Part shown: one piece after another, positions 57,179-64,000 of the stretch
How positions within the stretch are numbered: the stretch's first letter is position 1
Layout: every line of letters starts with the position of its first letter
Assembly (NCBI RefSeq): GCF_014193655.1
Contig: NZ_JACHZQ010000005.1
Coordinates: forward strand, 124,001-188,000
Origin: Rhizobium sp. BK313
GTDB taxonomy: Bacteria > Pseudomonadota > Alphaproteobacteria > Rhizobiales > Rhizobiaceae
Length of the DNA stretch: 64,000 bases
Direction of reading: 5' to 3'
Notes under the pieces: model-generated
What the model saw: the letters and a program-made list of their open reading frames with translations, nothing else
Databases searched by the model: none
Told to the model about the DNA's origin: nothing
Program-made: the position numbers and the translations under genes

Positions 57179-58783
57179 ATGACAAGACTGCTTATTTTCG
57201 CCGTTCTCGTCCTGGTACTCGGCTATGGCTTTTCCTGGCTGGCAGATCGTCCCGGCGATCTTTCGCTGGTTTGGGGCGGTGAACTCTATCAAACCAAGCT
57301 TATCGTCGCGGCCGGTATCCTGATTGCGCTCATCGCCGCCGTCATGGTGGTCTGGTGGTTCATCCGCTTGATCTGGACCTCGCCGCATTCCGTCACCCGC
57401 TATTTCCGCGCCCGCAAACGCGACCGCGGCTATCAGGCTCTGTCGACCGGACTGATCGCCGCCGGGGCCGGCAATGCGCTGCTCGCTCGCAAGATGGCGG
57501 CGCGGACGCGCGGCCTCATCCGCGCCGACCAGGAGCCGCTGATCAACCTGCTCGAAGCGCAGGCCGCGCTGATCGAGGGCAAACATGACGAGGCCCGGCA
57601 AAAATTCGAGTTAATGGCCAACGACCCGGAAACTCGCGAGCTCGGCCTGCGCGGCCTCTATCTCGAAGCCAAGCGCCTCGGCGCGCACGAAGCCGCGCGG
57701 CAATATGCCGAAAAGGCGGCCGACCAGGCCCCCTATCTCCCTTGGGCAGCGCAAGCGACGCTGGAATACCGCAGTCAGGCCGGTCATTGGGACGAAGCCA
57801 TCAAGCTTCTAGACCAACAGAAGATCGCTCGTGTCATTGATAAGGATACCGCCAACCGCCAACGCGCCGTGCTGCTGACTGCGCGCGCCAACGACAAGCT
57901 CGAAAGCGATCCGGCCGGTGCCCGAGACGATGCGCTGGCCGCGCTGAAGCTGTCCTCCGATTTCGTGCCGGCAGCACTTACGGCCGCCAAGGCATTGTTT
58001 CGCGAAGACAAGGTCCGCAAGGCCGCATCCATTCTCGAACAGGTCTGGAAAGCAGAGCCGCATCCGGAGATCGGCAGGGCCTATGTCCGCGCCCGCAGCG
58101 GCGATTCCGTCGCCGATCGCCTGAAGCGTGCCGAGAGGCTGGAGGCGATCCGCCCGAACAATGTCGAAGCGCTGCTGATCACGGCAAAGGCGGCACTCGA
58201 CGCCCGCGACTTCGCCAAGGCCCGCGCCAAGGCCGAGGCAGCGGCCCGCATCGACGCCCGCGAAGGCGCCTTCCTGCTGCTGGCCGATATCGAAGAGGCC
58301 GAGACCGGAGACCAGGGCCGCGTCCGCCATTGGATGGCGCAGGCACTACGCGCGCCGCGTGATCCGGCCTGGGTAGCCGATGGCTTCGTCTCCGACAAAT
58401 GGCTGCCGCTGTCGCCCATCACCGGCAGGCTCGACGCCTTCGAATGGAAGGCGCCCTTCGGCCAACTCGAGGGGCCGGTGGAAGAGGGCACGGCCGTCTC
58501 GGTCGATGCCGCGCTGCGGTCGCTGCCCCCGGTGAGCGAGGCGGCTTCCCCAACCGCTGCGACAAAATCGGCTTCACCAACAGTTGCTTCGCCGGCTGCC
58601 GGTACCTCTGTTATAGAATTGGAACCGATCGCGACGAAGCCGGCGCCAGCCCCATCCGCCGCCAAATTCGAGCCGACAAAGGAGCCCGAACCAAGGCCCT
58701 TCTTCGGCGGTGCGCCCGATGATCCGGGCGTGAAAGATCCCAAGCTTGAACCGGAACCCAAGACACGGCTCAAGCTCTTCTAA
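57179..58783 (+). CDS. hemY: HemY-type TPR membrane protein (heme biosynthesis operon)
   Basis: A 534-residue protein. Two N-terminal membrane helices (LLIFAVLVLVLGYGFSWLAD near 4-23, and IVAAGILIALIAAVMVVWWF near 42-61) precede HemY_N motif FRARKRDRGYQALSTGLIAA near 77-96 and TPR-like repeats through about 410; the tail from 430 is Ala/Pro-rich and disordered. HemY here is the HemX/HemY membrane protein, not protoporphyrinogen oxidase. It follows the Mic60-like gene by 14 bases. Confidence 0.92.
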   Translation: MTRLLIFAVLVLVLGYGFSWLADRPGDLSLVWGGELYQTKLIVAAGILIALIAAVMVVWWFIRLIWTSPHSVTRYFRARKRDRGYQALSTGLIAAGAGNALLARKMAARTRGLIRADQEPLINLLEAQAALIEGKHDEARQKFELMANDPETRELGLRGLYLEAKRLGAHEAARQYAEKAADQAPYLPWAAQATLEYRSQAGHWDEAIKLLDQQKIARVIDKDTANRQRAVLLTARANDKLESDPAGARDDALAALKLSSDFVPAALTAAKALFREDKVRKAASILEQVWKAEPHPEIGRAYVRARSGDSVADRLKRAERLEAIRPNNVEALLITAKAALDARDFAKARAKAEAAARIDAREGAFLLLADIEEAETGDQGRVRHWMAQALRAPRDPAWVADGFVSDKWLPLSPITGRLDAFEWKAPFGQLEGPVEEGTAVSVDAALRSLPPVSEAASPTAATKSASPTVASPAAGTSVIELEPIATKPAPAPSAAKFEPTKEPEPRPFFGGAPDDPGVKDPKLEPEPKTRLKLF

Positions 58784-58795
58784 GAATGGAATCGA

Positions 58796-59281
58796 ATGTT
58801 TGAACGCTTTCAGGAATTCTTTCAGAATCTGACCAAGGACCACCCCAAATCCGGTTTTGCTCCCGACGATCCGCGCATCGCGGTTGCGGCGCTCTGTTTT
58901 CAGGTGATGGAGGCGGACGGCAAGATCGAGGAAAGCGAGAAGAAACGGCTTCGCAAGCTGCTGAAGAGCCAATACGGTCTCGACGGCCGCCAGCTTGACG
59001 CACTGATCGCCGCGGGCCAGGAGGCCGAGAGCGAGGCGGTCGATTATTATCGCTTCACCTCCGACCTGAAGCGTCACCTCAACAGCGAACAGCGCCTCGA
59101 GCTTCTCGGCATCCTCTGGGACATCGTCTATGCCGACGGCGAACGCAGCGAAATGGAGGACCATGCCATCTGGCGGATAGCCGATCTCATGGGCATTTCC
59201 GACCGCGAGCGCGTTATCAAACGCCAGGAGGCTGCTGCCCGCGCCCCTGGTCGTAAGATGGAGACCGGGGATGATGATTGA
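58796..59281 (+). CDS. TerB-family protein
   Basis: A 161-residue TerB-like protein. The core from about 27 to 140 has IAVAALCFQVMEADGKIEES, RKLLKSQYGLD, FTSDLKRHL and LWDIVYADGERSEMEDHAIW; the repeated ADG.. acidic motifs are the putative metal-binding sites of the TerB fold. It is the TerB/DnaJ-type without a J domain. It follows hemY by 12 bases and its end overlaps the glutamine amidotransferase gene by 11 bases. Its function is unknown; tellurite resistance should not be assumed. Confidence 0.9.
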   Translation: MFERFQEFFQNLTKDHPKSGFAPDDPRIAVAALCFQVMEADGKIEESEKKRLRKLLKSQYGLDGRQLDALIAAGQEAESEAVDYYRFTSDLKRHLNSEQRLELLGILWDIVYADGERSEMEDHAIWRIADLMGISDRERVIKRQEAAARAPGRKMETGDDD

Positions 59282-60005
59282 GGCGCCGAAAGGCCGCAAA
59301 CATCATCCGATATTGATCGTCCTGCACGGGGAGCGCTCCAGCCCCGGCCGGGTCGGCCAGATGCTCTTGGACAAGGGCTACGATCTCGACATTCGCCGGC
59401 CGGTGCTCGGTGAGAGGCTGCCGACGACGATGGAGGGTCATGCCGGCGCGGTGATCTTTGGCGGACCCATGAGTGCCAATGATCCGGACGATTTCGTGAA
59501 GGCCGAGATCAATTGGCTCGACGTGCCGCTGAAGGAAAACCGCCCCTTCCTCGGCATCTGTCTCGGCGCGCAAATGCTCGCCCGCCACCTCGGCGCCAAG
59601 GTGAGGGCCCGCGACGACGGCAAAACCGAAATCGGCTGGTATCCGCTACAGCCGACCGAAAAGGGACGCCTTTTGATGCGCCGCTGGCCGCAAATGGTTT
59701 ATCACTTCCACCGCGAAGGCTTCGACCTGCCGCGGGGTGCCGATCTGCTGGCGACCGGCGAGACCTATCCCAACCAGGCCTATCGCTATGGCGCCAACGC
59801 CTGGGGCTTGCAGTTCCACGCCGAACTCACCCGCGCCATGATGCAGCGCTGGGTCGTGCATGGCGAACACCGCTTCTGCATGCCGAACGCCCAGCAGGGC
59901 CGCGAACATCTGGAAGGCCGCATGATCTTCGACCCGGCGCTCAAAGCCTGGCTTTCCGAATTCCTCGACCTCGTTTTCGAGGGCAAGCAGGCGATGGCGG
60001 CGTAA
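59271..60005 (+). CDS. Class I glutamine amidotransferase-like protein
   Basis: A 244-residue protein of the GATase1 fold. The nucleophile Cys lies in PFLGICLGAQMLARHLG near residues 92-108 and the His-x-Glu pair in WGLQFHAELTRAMM near 179-192; GAVIFGGPMSANDPDDF near 60-76 forms the oxyanion region. It stands alone, without a synthetase partner, as in the YfeJ-like group. ATGs at 59271 and 59274 are both possible; the first has GGAGACCGGGG upstream. It overlaps the TerB gene. Confidence 0.9.
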   Translation: MMIEAPKGRKHHPILIVLHGERSSPGRVGQMLLDKGYDLDIRRPVLGERLPTTMEGHAGAVIFGGPMSANDPDDFVKAEINWLDVPLKENRPFLGICLGAQMLARHLGAKVRARDDGKTEIGWYPLQPTEKGRLLMRRWPQMVYHFHREGFDLPRGADLLATGETYPNQAYRYGANAWGLQFHAELTRAMMQRWVVHGEHRFCMPNAQQGREHLEGRMIFDPALKAWLSEFLDLVFEGKQAMAA

Positions 60006-60034
60006 GCTGCCCCACATTATGCTGTCCCTATGCG

Positions 60035-61135
60035 TCAGCCCTGCTTTTCTTCGCTCGCCGACTGGGCACCGATCGGCGGGCCGAGCAAAAGGTTGATAAG
60101 TACCAAAAGCCCTATGGCCCCAATCATACCGGCGATGCGGTTGAAGGCCGGTAGCAGACTGACCGCAGGACCCGTATCCTGCACAAGCGTCAGGATCAAT
60201 GCGATAGCAGCCTGCGCACCGACGCCAGGGATGCCATGGCTCCCGTTCTGGATCTGCATGGCAAGCCAAGTACCTGCCATCAGCAGTAGAAGCCAGGGCA
60301 CGAAAGATTGGCTGATCGGCAAGAATAGCACCATCGCGCCGAAACAGCCGCCCAATATACACCCGGCTACCCGGTGCAACATGCGCTGGGCTATCGCCGA
60401 CTGATCCTTTTCCGAGATGCCGGTGAGGGTGGGGACGGCCATGACCGCGCCGATCGAAATCGCCATCTGACTGAGATTAGGCAATTCCAGTTGCCGCCAA
60501 ACCAGAGGCACGGCGGCAACCGCCATTCCGGTCCGCACGGCATGTGACAGTACATGCCAGTTGCGACCCAACAAACTGTGCCAGCCGGGCGGCGGCGCCG
60601 CGGCTGCGCTTTCTGCCGGCGCCAACAGCCATGTCACAAGCAAGGCCGTGGCGGTGCCGAGCATGATCTCGGCGGCGCGATAGAAGGCGATGGAAAGGGC
60701 CATGGTCGGATCGTTCAGCGAACCGAGGGTGACCATCATGGCCGTGATCCCGCCGAGCAGCCAAGCATAGCCATGCGGGCTCAGCAACGCACCGAGGATG
60801 GCAAGCGTGCCGGCGGTAAAAAGAAGCAGCATCGTTGCCACCGGATCATAAACTGCCAAGGGTACAAGAGCGAAACTCGCGATCGCGCCGGCCAGCGTGC
60901 CGACGATTCTCATCCCGCCCTTTTGCCAGGATTGCGGATGGCTCGCCTGCACGCACATGAAGGCACTGATCCCGGCCCACCAGGGATTGTTGAGCCTCAG
61001 GATCAGCGCGAGGACGAGCGCGAGCCCAACCGCCAGTGCCGCGATATTGGCTTGCCGCAAGCGCGGACCGGAAAGGCTCAACTCCGCCAGCTCGCCGCGG
61101 ACCGCACCGACGAGCTCTGCAAGAGCCTGCCTCAT
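60035..61135 (-). CDS. FUSC-family membrane transporter (aromatic acid exporter-like)
   Basis: A 366-residue inner-membrane protein with about ten hydrophobic segments in two FUSC-type halves: GLALVLALILRLNNPWWAGI, then a helix pair beginning GALIASFALV-like (TLAGAIASFALVPLAVYDPV) and a C-terminal LALLLMAGTW region. Relatives (AaeB, YccS) export aromatic acids or other toxic compounds. I start at ATG 61135, which overlaps the HlyD-type gene by four bases; longer frames to 61339 run into that gene. It forms an efflux pair with the HlyD protein. Confidence 0.85.
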   Translation of the reverse strand: MRQALAELVGAVRGELAELSLSGPRLRQANIAALAVGLALVLALILRLNNPWWAGISAFMCVQASHPQSWQKGGMRIVGTLAGAIASFALVPLAVYDPVATMLLLFTAGTLAILGALLSPHGYAWLLGGITAMMVTLGSLNDPTMALSIAFYRAAEIMLGTATALLVTWLLAPAESAAAAPPPGWHSLLGRNWHVLSHAVRTGMAVAAVPLVWRQLELPNLSQMAISIGAVMAVPTLTGISEKDQSAIAQRMLHRVAGCILGGCFGAMVLFLPISQSFVPWLLLLMAGTWLAMQIQNGSHGIPGVGAQAAIALILTLVQDTGPAVSLLPAFNRIAGMIGAIGLLVLINLLLGPPIGAQSASEEKQG

Positions 61136-62145
61136 GGGAAGATCAGCGTGCTGGCATCCGATCCCATGTAAAGGGTCAGGTCGGATGGAGGATCGACCAG
61201 CTTCAGCGTTACCGGAAAGCGGCGCCGCAACCTGATCCAATCGGTGGTGGGGGCGACATAGGGCAGGAGTCCGTCCTGTTCGGGGCCTCTGCTGATGCCG
61301 CGCGACACACCCTCGATACGAGCGCGATAGAGACGCCACGGATGCGTGTCGAGCCGTACCCAGGCGGCGTTGCCGGGCTGCAAATTCCTGATGTAGTTCT
61401 CCTTATAGTTCGCGACGATGCGCCAGCCTGCCGCATCGACGATGCCGACGAGCGCCTTTCCGGCCGAGGCCGTATCGCCCACGCTCACGGAAAGATTGTT
61501 GACCGTACCGTCGACGGGTGCGCGTATCTCGGTTTGGCCAAGTTGCCATTCAGCCAAGGCGAGCGCGGCCTGAGCCTGCGCGACGATCGCCTCCTGACTA
61601 GCCGCCAACTGGGATGCCTTGTCGACCGCCTCGCGCGCCGCCGCCGCCTCAATGGTCGCCCGCTCCTTGGCGGAAACCGCATCGTCAGCAGTCAAGGCCA
61701 CTTGCTTCTGGTCATCGCCGGCCTGTTGGAGTGCGGCCGTCGCAGCCGCCAGCCGATTCTGAGCGGCGGCAAGATCGTCGCTGACAAGCTTGTGGTTCGT
61801 ATCCGCTTCCTGCACGGCTGCTTTGCGTTGATCAACGACGAGTTGGAAGGGCACCTTGTCGATCACCGCCAAAATATCGCCGCGCCGCACCTCTCGGTCG
61901 TTAGCGACATTGACGCTCACGATCACGCCCGTCACTTGCGGGGCGACCGCCACGAAACCCGTTGTGACATAGGCATCGTCCGTATAAGCGATAAACGACG
62001 TCAAAATCTCCCAGACCACCAATAGCGCCAGCAGGCTGGCTAGACCCACGGCAAGCCGGAACGCTCGCCGGCGCTCGGTCGGCGCCGCCGGTGGCGGAGC
62101 AGATGGTTCTGGCTCGATCGGTTCGTTGCTCGTCGTGTTGCTCAT
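61132..62145 (-). CDS. HlyD/EmrA-type periplasmic adaptor protein
   Basis: A 337-residue membrane-fusion protein. One N-terminal membrane helix (LAVGLASLLALLVVWEILTS near 30-49) is followed by the biotinyl-lipoyl half motif TGVIVSVNVANDREVRRGD near 75-93, a long coiled-coil hairpin (about 105-195) and the second half DGTVNNLSVSVGDTASAGKA near 205-224. It overlaps the FUSC gene by four bases, so the two form an AaeAB-like exporter. The ATG at 62145 is preferred over a GTG five codons upstream. Confidence 0.9.
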   Translation of the reverse strand: MSNTTSNEPIEPEPSAPPPAAPTERRRAFRLAVGLASLLALLVVWEILTSFIAYTDDAYVTTGFVAVAPQVTGVIVSVNVANDREVRRGDILAVIDKVPFQLVVDQRKAAVQEADTNHKLVSDDLAAAQNRLAAATAALQQAGDDQKQVALTADDAVSAKERATIEAAAAREAVDKASQLAASQEAIVAQAQAALALAEWQLGQTEIRAPVDGTVNNLSVSVGDTASAGKALVGIVDAAGWRIVANYKENYIRNLQPGNAAWVRLDTHPWRLYRARIEGVSRGISRGPEQDGLLPYVAPTTDWIRLRRRFPVTLKLVDPPSDLTLYMGSDASTLIFP

Positions 62146-62193
62146 GGCGACAACATGCACGCGCGCTTACCATCATGACAAGAAAATTGTGGC

Positions 62194-63450
62194 TTACGCC
62201 ACCTGCGGCTCGCCCTCGCGGTCCGGCGCGTTCAGATTGTCGATCCGACGCAATTGCGGGAAACCGCTTGCCCAGATGATCGCCACTGCCAACGTGCCGA
62301 TGCCGCCGATGACGACGGCAGGGACGGCGCCGAAATAGTGCGCCATAGTGCCGGCGCGGAACTCGCCAAGTTCGTTCGACGCACCGACGAAGACCATATT
62401 CACGGCGTTGACGCGGCCGCGCACATGGTCCGGCGTCCAGAGCGTGATCAGAGTTTCGCGGACATAGACGGAAATCAGATCGGACGCGCCCATGATGGCG
62501 AGTGCCGCAATTGACAGCCACGGCGTATGCGAGATGCCGAAAATCAAAGTTCCCAGCCCAAACATCCCGACGCCGATGAACATGCAAATCCCAGCCCGAT
62601 GCCGGATGGGATAGGTTGCCAGAAACAGGCCCATGGCAATGGCGCCGAAGCTCGGAGCAGCGCGCAGCAGGCCGAGACCCCAGGGACCCAGCGTCAAAAT
62701 ATCACGCGCGTAGACCGGCATCAGCGCCACCGCACCGCCGAGCAGCACGGCAAAGAGATCGAGCGAGACGGCACCGAGCACGACCTTTTCCGACCAGATA
62801 AAGCGAAAACCGGCGAGAATTTCGGTCAGGCTTCTCGATTCATGCGCGATACGCTGCTGCGGCTTCGGAATCAGGAACGTCAGCAGCGAACCGGCGGCAA
62901 AAAACAGAACAGCCACACTGTAGGAAACGCTCGCTCCGACACCGTAGAGCAAGCCGCCGGCGACGGGACCGAGAATGGCGGCCGCGTCCCAGGACATCGA
63001 ATTCCAGGTGATCGCGTTCGACAGGTCCTTCGGCGGGATAAGATTCGGAGCGAGCGACTGCATCGCCGGCGTCATGAAAGCGCGCTCGACGCCGAAGACC
63101 GCAAGGATCATGAAGACCAGCAGCGGCGCGAAAGCGTTGGTAACGGTCAGGAACAACAGCGCGGCGGTGCAGAGCGTGCCGACAAAAATGCAGATCGCCG
63201 AGACCATGCGCCTGTTATAGCGGTCGGCAACCGTGCCGGTCACCAGGATCAAAAGCAGGGACGGGAGGAACTGCACGAGGCCGATCAGGCCGAGATAAAT
63301 CGGATTGCCGGTATGATCATACATCTGCCAGCCGACGGAGACGCTGACGACCTGTGTGGCGAAAGCCGTCAGAAAACGGGCGAAGAAGAAATAGGTGTAG
63401 GCGATATGCCTGAACGCGGCAAATCGGTCTCCGCTGGCAACCAACGACAT
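62194..63450 (-). CDS. MFS transporter (EntS/MFS_3-like)
   Basis: A 418-residue transporter with about 12 hydrophobic segments. The family motif A region is LVTGTVADRYNRRMVSAICI near 68-87, and VFGVERAFMTPAMQSLAPNL near 114-133 with TWNSMSWDAAAILGPVAGGL are typical of MFS_3 exporters. Substrate unknown. The start is uncertain: ATG 63450 (MSLVASGDRF) gives the usual length; a TTG 26 codons upstream keeps the frame open. It ends 48 bases from the HlyD start, so an operon is possible. Confidence 0.88.
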   Translation of the reverse strand: MSLVASGDRFAAFRHIAYTYFFFARFLTAFATQVVSVSVGWQMYDHTGNPIYLGLIGLVQFLPSLLLILVTGTVADRYNRRMVSAICIFVGTLCTAALLFLTVTNAFAPLLVFMILAVFGVERAFMTPAMQSLAPNLIPPKDLSNAITWNSMSWDAAAILGPVAGGLLYGVGASVSYSVAVLFFAAGSLLTFLIPKPQQRIAHESRSLTEILAGFRFIWSEKVVLGAVSLDLFAVLLGGAVALMPVYARDILTLGPWGLGLLRAAPSFGAIAMGLFLATYPIRHRAGICMFIGVGMFGLGTLIFGISHTPWLSIAALAIMGASDLISVYVRETLITLWTPDHVRGRVNAVNMVFVGASNELGEFRAGTMAHYFGAVPAVVIGGIGTLAVAIIWASGFPQLRRIDNLNAPDREGEPQVA

Positions 63451-63594
63451 GAGGTGAGGCTTTCCGACCAGGGCAAATGCGCGGAACGCGCTTGCTCGGC
63501 CTGTTAAACATGATTCAGCGTGCTTCAAAGCATGGGACTTGCCCGTTAAGTCGCCAATGTCTACATGTCTGTCAACCGCGAAATGGAGACGGAT

Positions 63595-63888
63595 ATGCTT
63601 GCCTTATTTCAAACCATTGATCTGGCTTTGAATCTTTATACCTGGGTGCTGATCGCGAGTGCCATTTTCTCATGGCTCTATGCTTTCAATGTCATCAATT
63701 CGAGCAATCAGTTCGTCAACTCGGTTGGAAGTTTCCTCTATGCGGTCACGGAGCCTGCGCTCCGCCCGATCCGGCGCGTGTTGCCCGATCTTGGCGGCAT
63801 CGACATTTCGCCCATCATTCTGCTGCTGATCATCTTCTTCTTCCGTTCCCTGATGTGGAACACGCTTTACCCGCTCTTTGGCCGGTGA
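63595..63888 (+). CDS. YggT-family membrane protein
   Basis: A 97-residue protein with two hydrophobic helices: [20 protein letters not shown] near 12-31 and [20 protein letters not shown] near 74-93, joined by the family's [19 protein letters not shown] segment. YggT proteins are linked to osmotic tolerance and Z-ring-adjacent gene clusters. The ATG at 63595 has GGAGACGGAT upstream; ATGs at 63565-63583 are alternatives. Its stop overlaps the DUF167 start by four bases. Confidence 0.9.
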   Translation: MLALFQTIDLALNLYTWVLIASAIFSWLYAFNVINSSNQFVNSVGSFLYAVTEPALRPIRRVLPDLGGIDISPIILLLIIFFFRSLMWNTLYPLFGR

Positions 63889-64000
63889 GCGAGGCCTGGC
63901 AAGCTTTTGCCGACCACGTGAGACTATCCGTCCGGCTCACGCCCAATGGCGGGCGTGACGCCATTGAAGGCGTCGAGGCCGGCGCCGACGGCGAGCCCTA
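63885..64000 (+). CDS. DUF167 (YggU) family protein, N-terminal fragment (cut by window edge)
   Basis: From GTG 63885 the frame reads [20 protein letters not shown] then [18 protein letters not shown] to the window end. The [VL]RLTP..GRDAI block is the DUF167/YggU signature. The GTGA overlap with yggT matches the common yggT-yggU pairing. The C-terminus is outside the window. Confidence 0.85.
   Translation, partial: MSEAWQAFADHVRLSVRLTPNGGRDAIEGVEAGADGEP

Noticed and set aside
62527-63507. 326-codon plus-strand frame opposite the MFS transporter
   Set aside because: Highly charged shadow of a membrane protein gene (complement of hydrophobic codons), a well-known artefact.

Overview
The window is about 60% GC, densely coded, and reads as chromosomal DNA of an alphaproteobacterium of the Rhizobiaceae (Rhizobium/Agrobacterium type). 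The main reasons are an atpHAGDC cluster without the Fo genes, an mdh-sucCDAB-lpdA cluster on one strand, sdhCDAB close by, an Omp19-type lipoprotein, and a hemCD-Mic60-hemY arrangement typical of alphaproteobacteria. I saw no tRNA, rRNA, CRISPR array, insertion sequence or prophage.

Layout. 1-2811 is a small accessory stretch: a MarR fragment divergent from a SnoaL-like gene across a palindrome, a small exported protein, an ArsR regulator and an SDR oxidoreductase. 2910-5313 is a glpR-glpD pair with a good promoter and repeated TTCGT half-sites. 5436-7534 holds an orphan cyclase-like toroid protein and a SoxR regulator divergent from an FMN reductase, with a near-consensus SoxR box. 7703-11042 is a TPP-riboswitch-led ykoF-thiX-thiZ-thiY operon for uptake of thiamine precursors. 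11108-17215 holds an OafA-type acyltransferase and a catabolic cassette (iron alcohol dehydrogenase, aldehyde dehydrogenase, enolase-superfamily dehydratase) divergent from a LysR regulator; its substrate is unknown.

17291-22237 is atpCDGAH (transcribed H to C), ending in a clear terminator. 22500-29712 holds housekeeping genes: a small membrane protein, priA, a GNAT, a PlsC-like acyltransferase, xerC with a non-ATG start, a TraB/GumN protein and a DUF2867-type protein. 29871-48851 is a long minus-strand block around the TCA cycle: sdhCDAB, an RlaP-type nucleotidyltransferase, omp19, zapE, then mdh-sucC-sucD-sucA-sucB-lpdA. Small accessory genes are embedded in it: a DUF1579-like gene between sucC and sucD, a YciI-like gene between sucA and sucB, and a four-gene block (DUF4241 protein, secreted protein, SDR, LysE exporter) between sucB and lpdA. 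A terminator closes the block after lpdA.

49161-63888 includes a secreted protein with an internal 171-bp tandem duplication, a methyltransferase, an EVE protein, a YciI protein, a VapBC-type toxin-antitoxin pair with its own promoter and direct repeats, gpsA-tsaD, then hemC-hemD-Mic60-like-hemY-TerB-GATase on the plus strand. A minus-strand efflux group (MFS; HlyD overlapping FUSC) follows, then yggT and the start of a DUF167 gene.

Most of the window is core metabolism in conventional order. The least explained parts are the unassigned catabolic cassette, the accessory genes inside the TCA operon, several long perfect inverted repeats in promoter regions, and the DUF4241/secreted-protein overlapping pair. 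I did not find a convincing, wholly undescribed multi-gene system.
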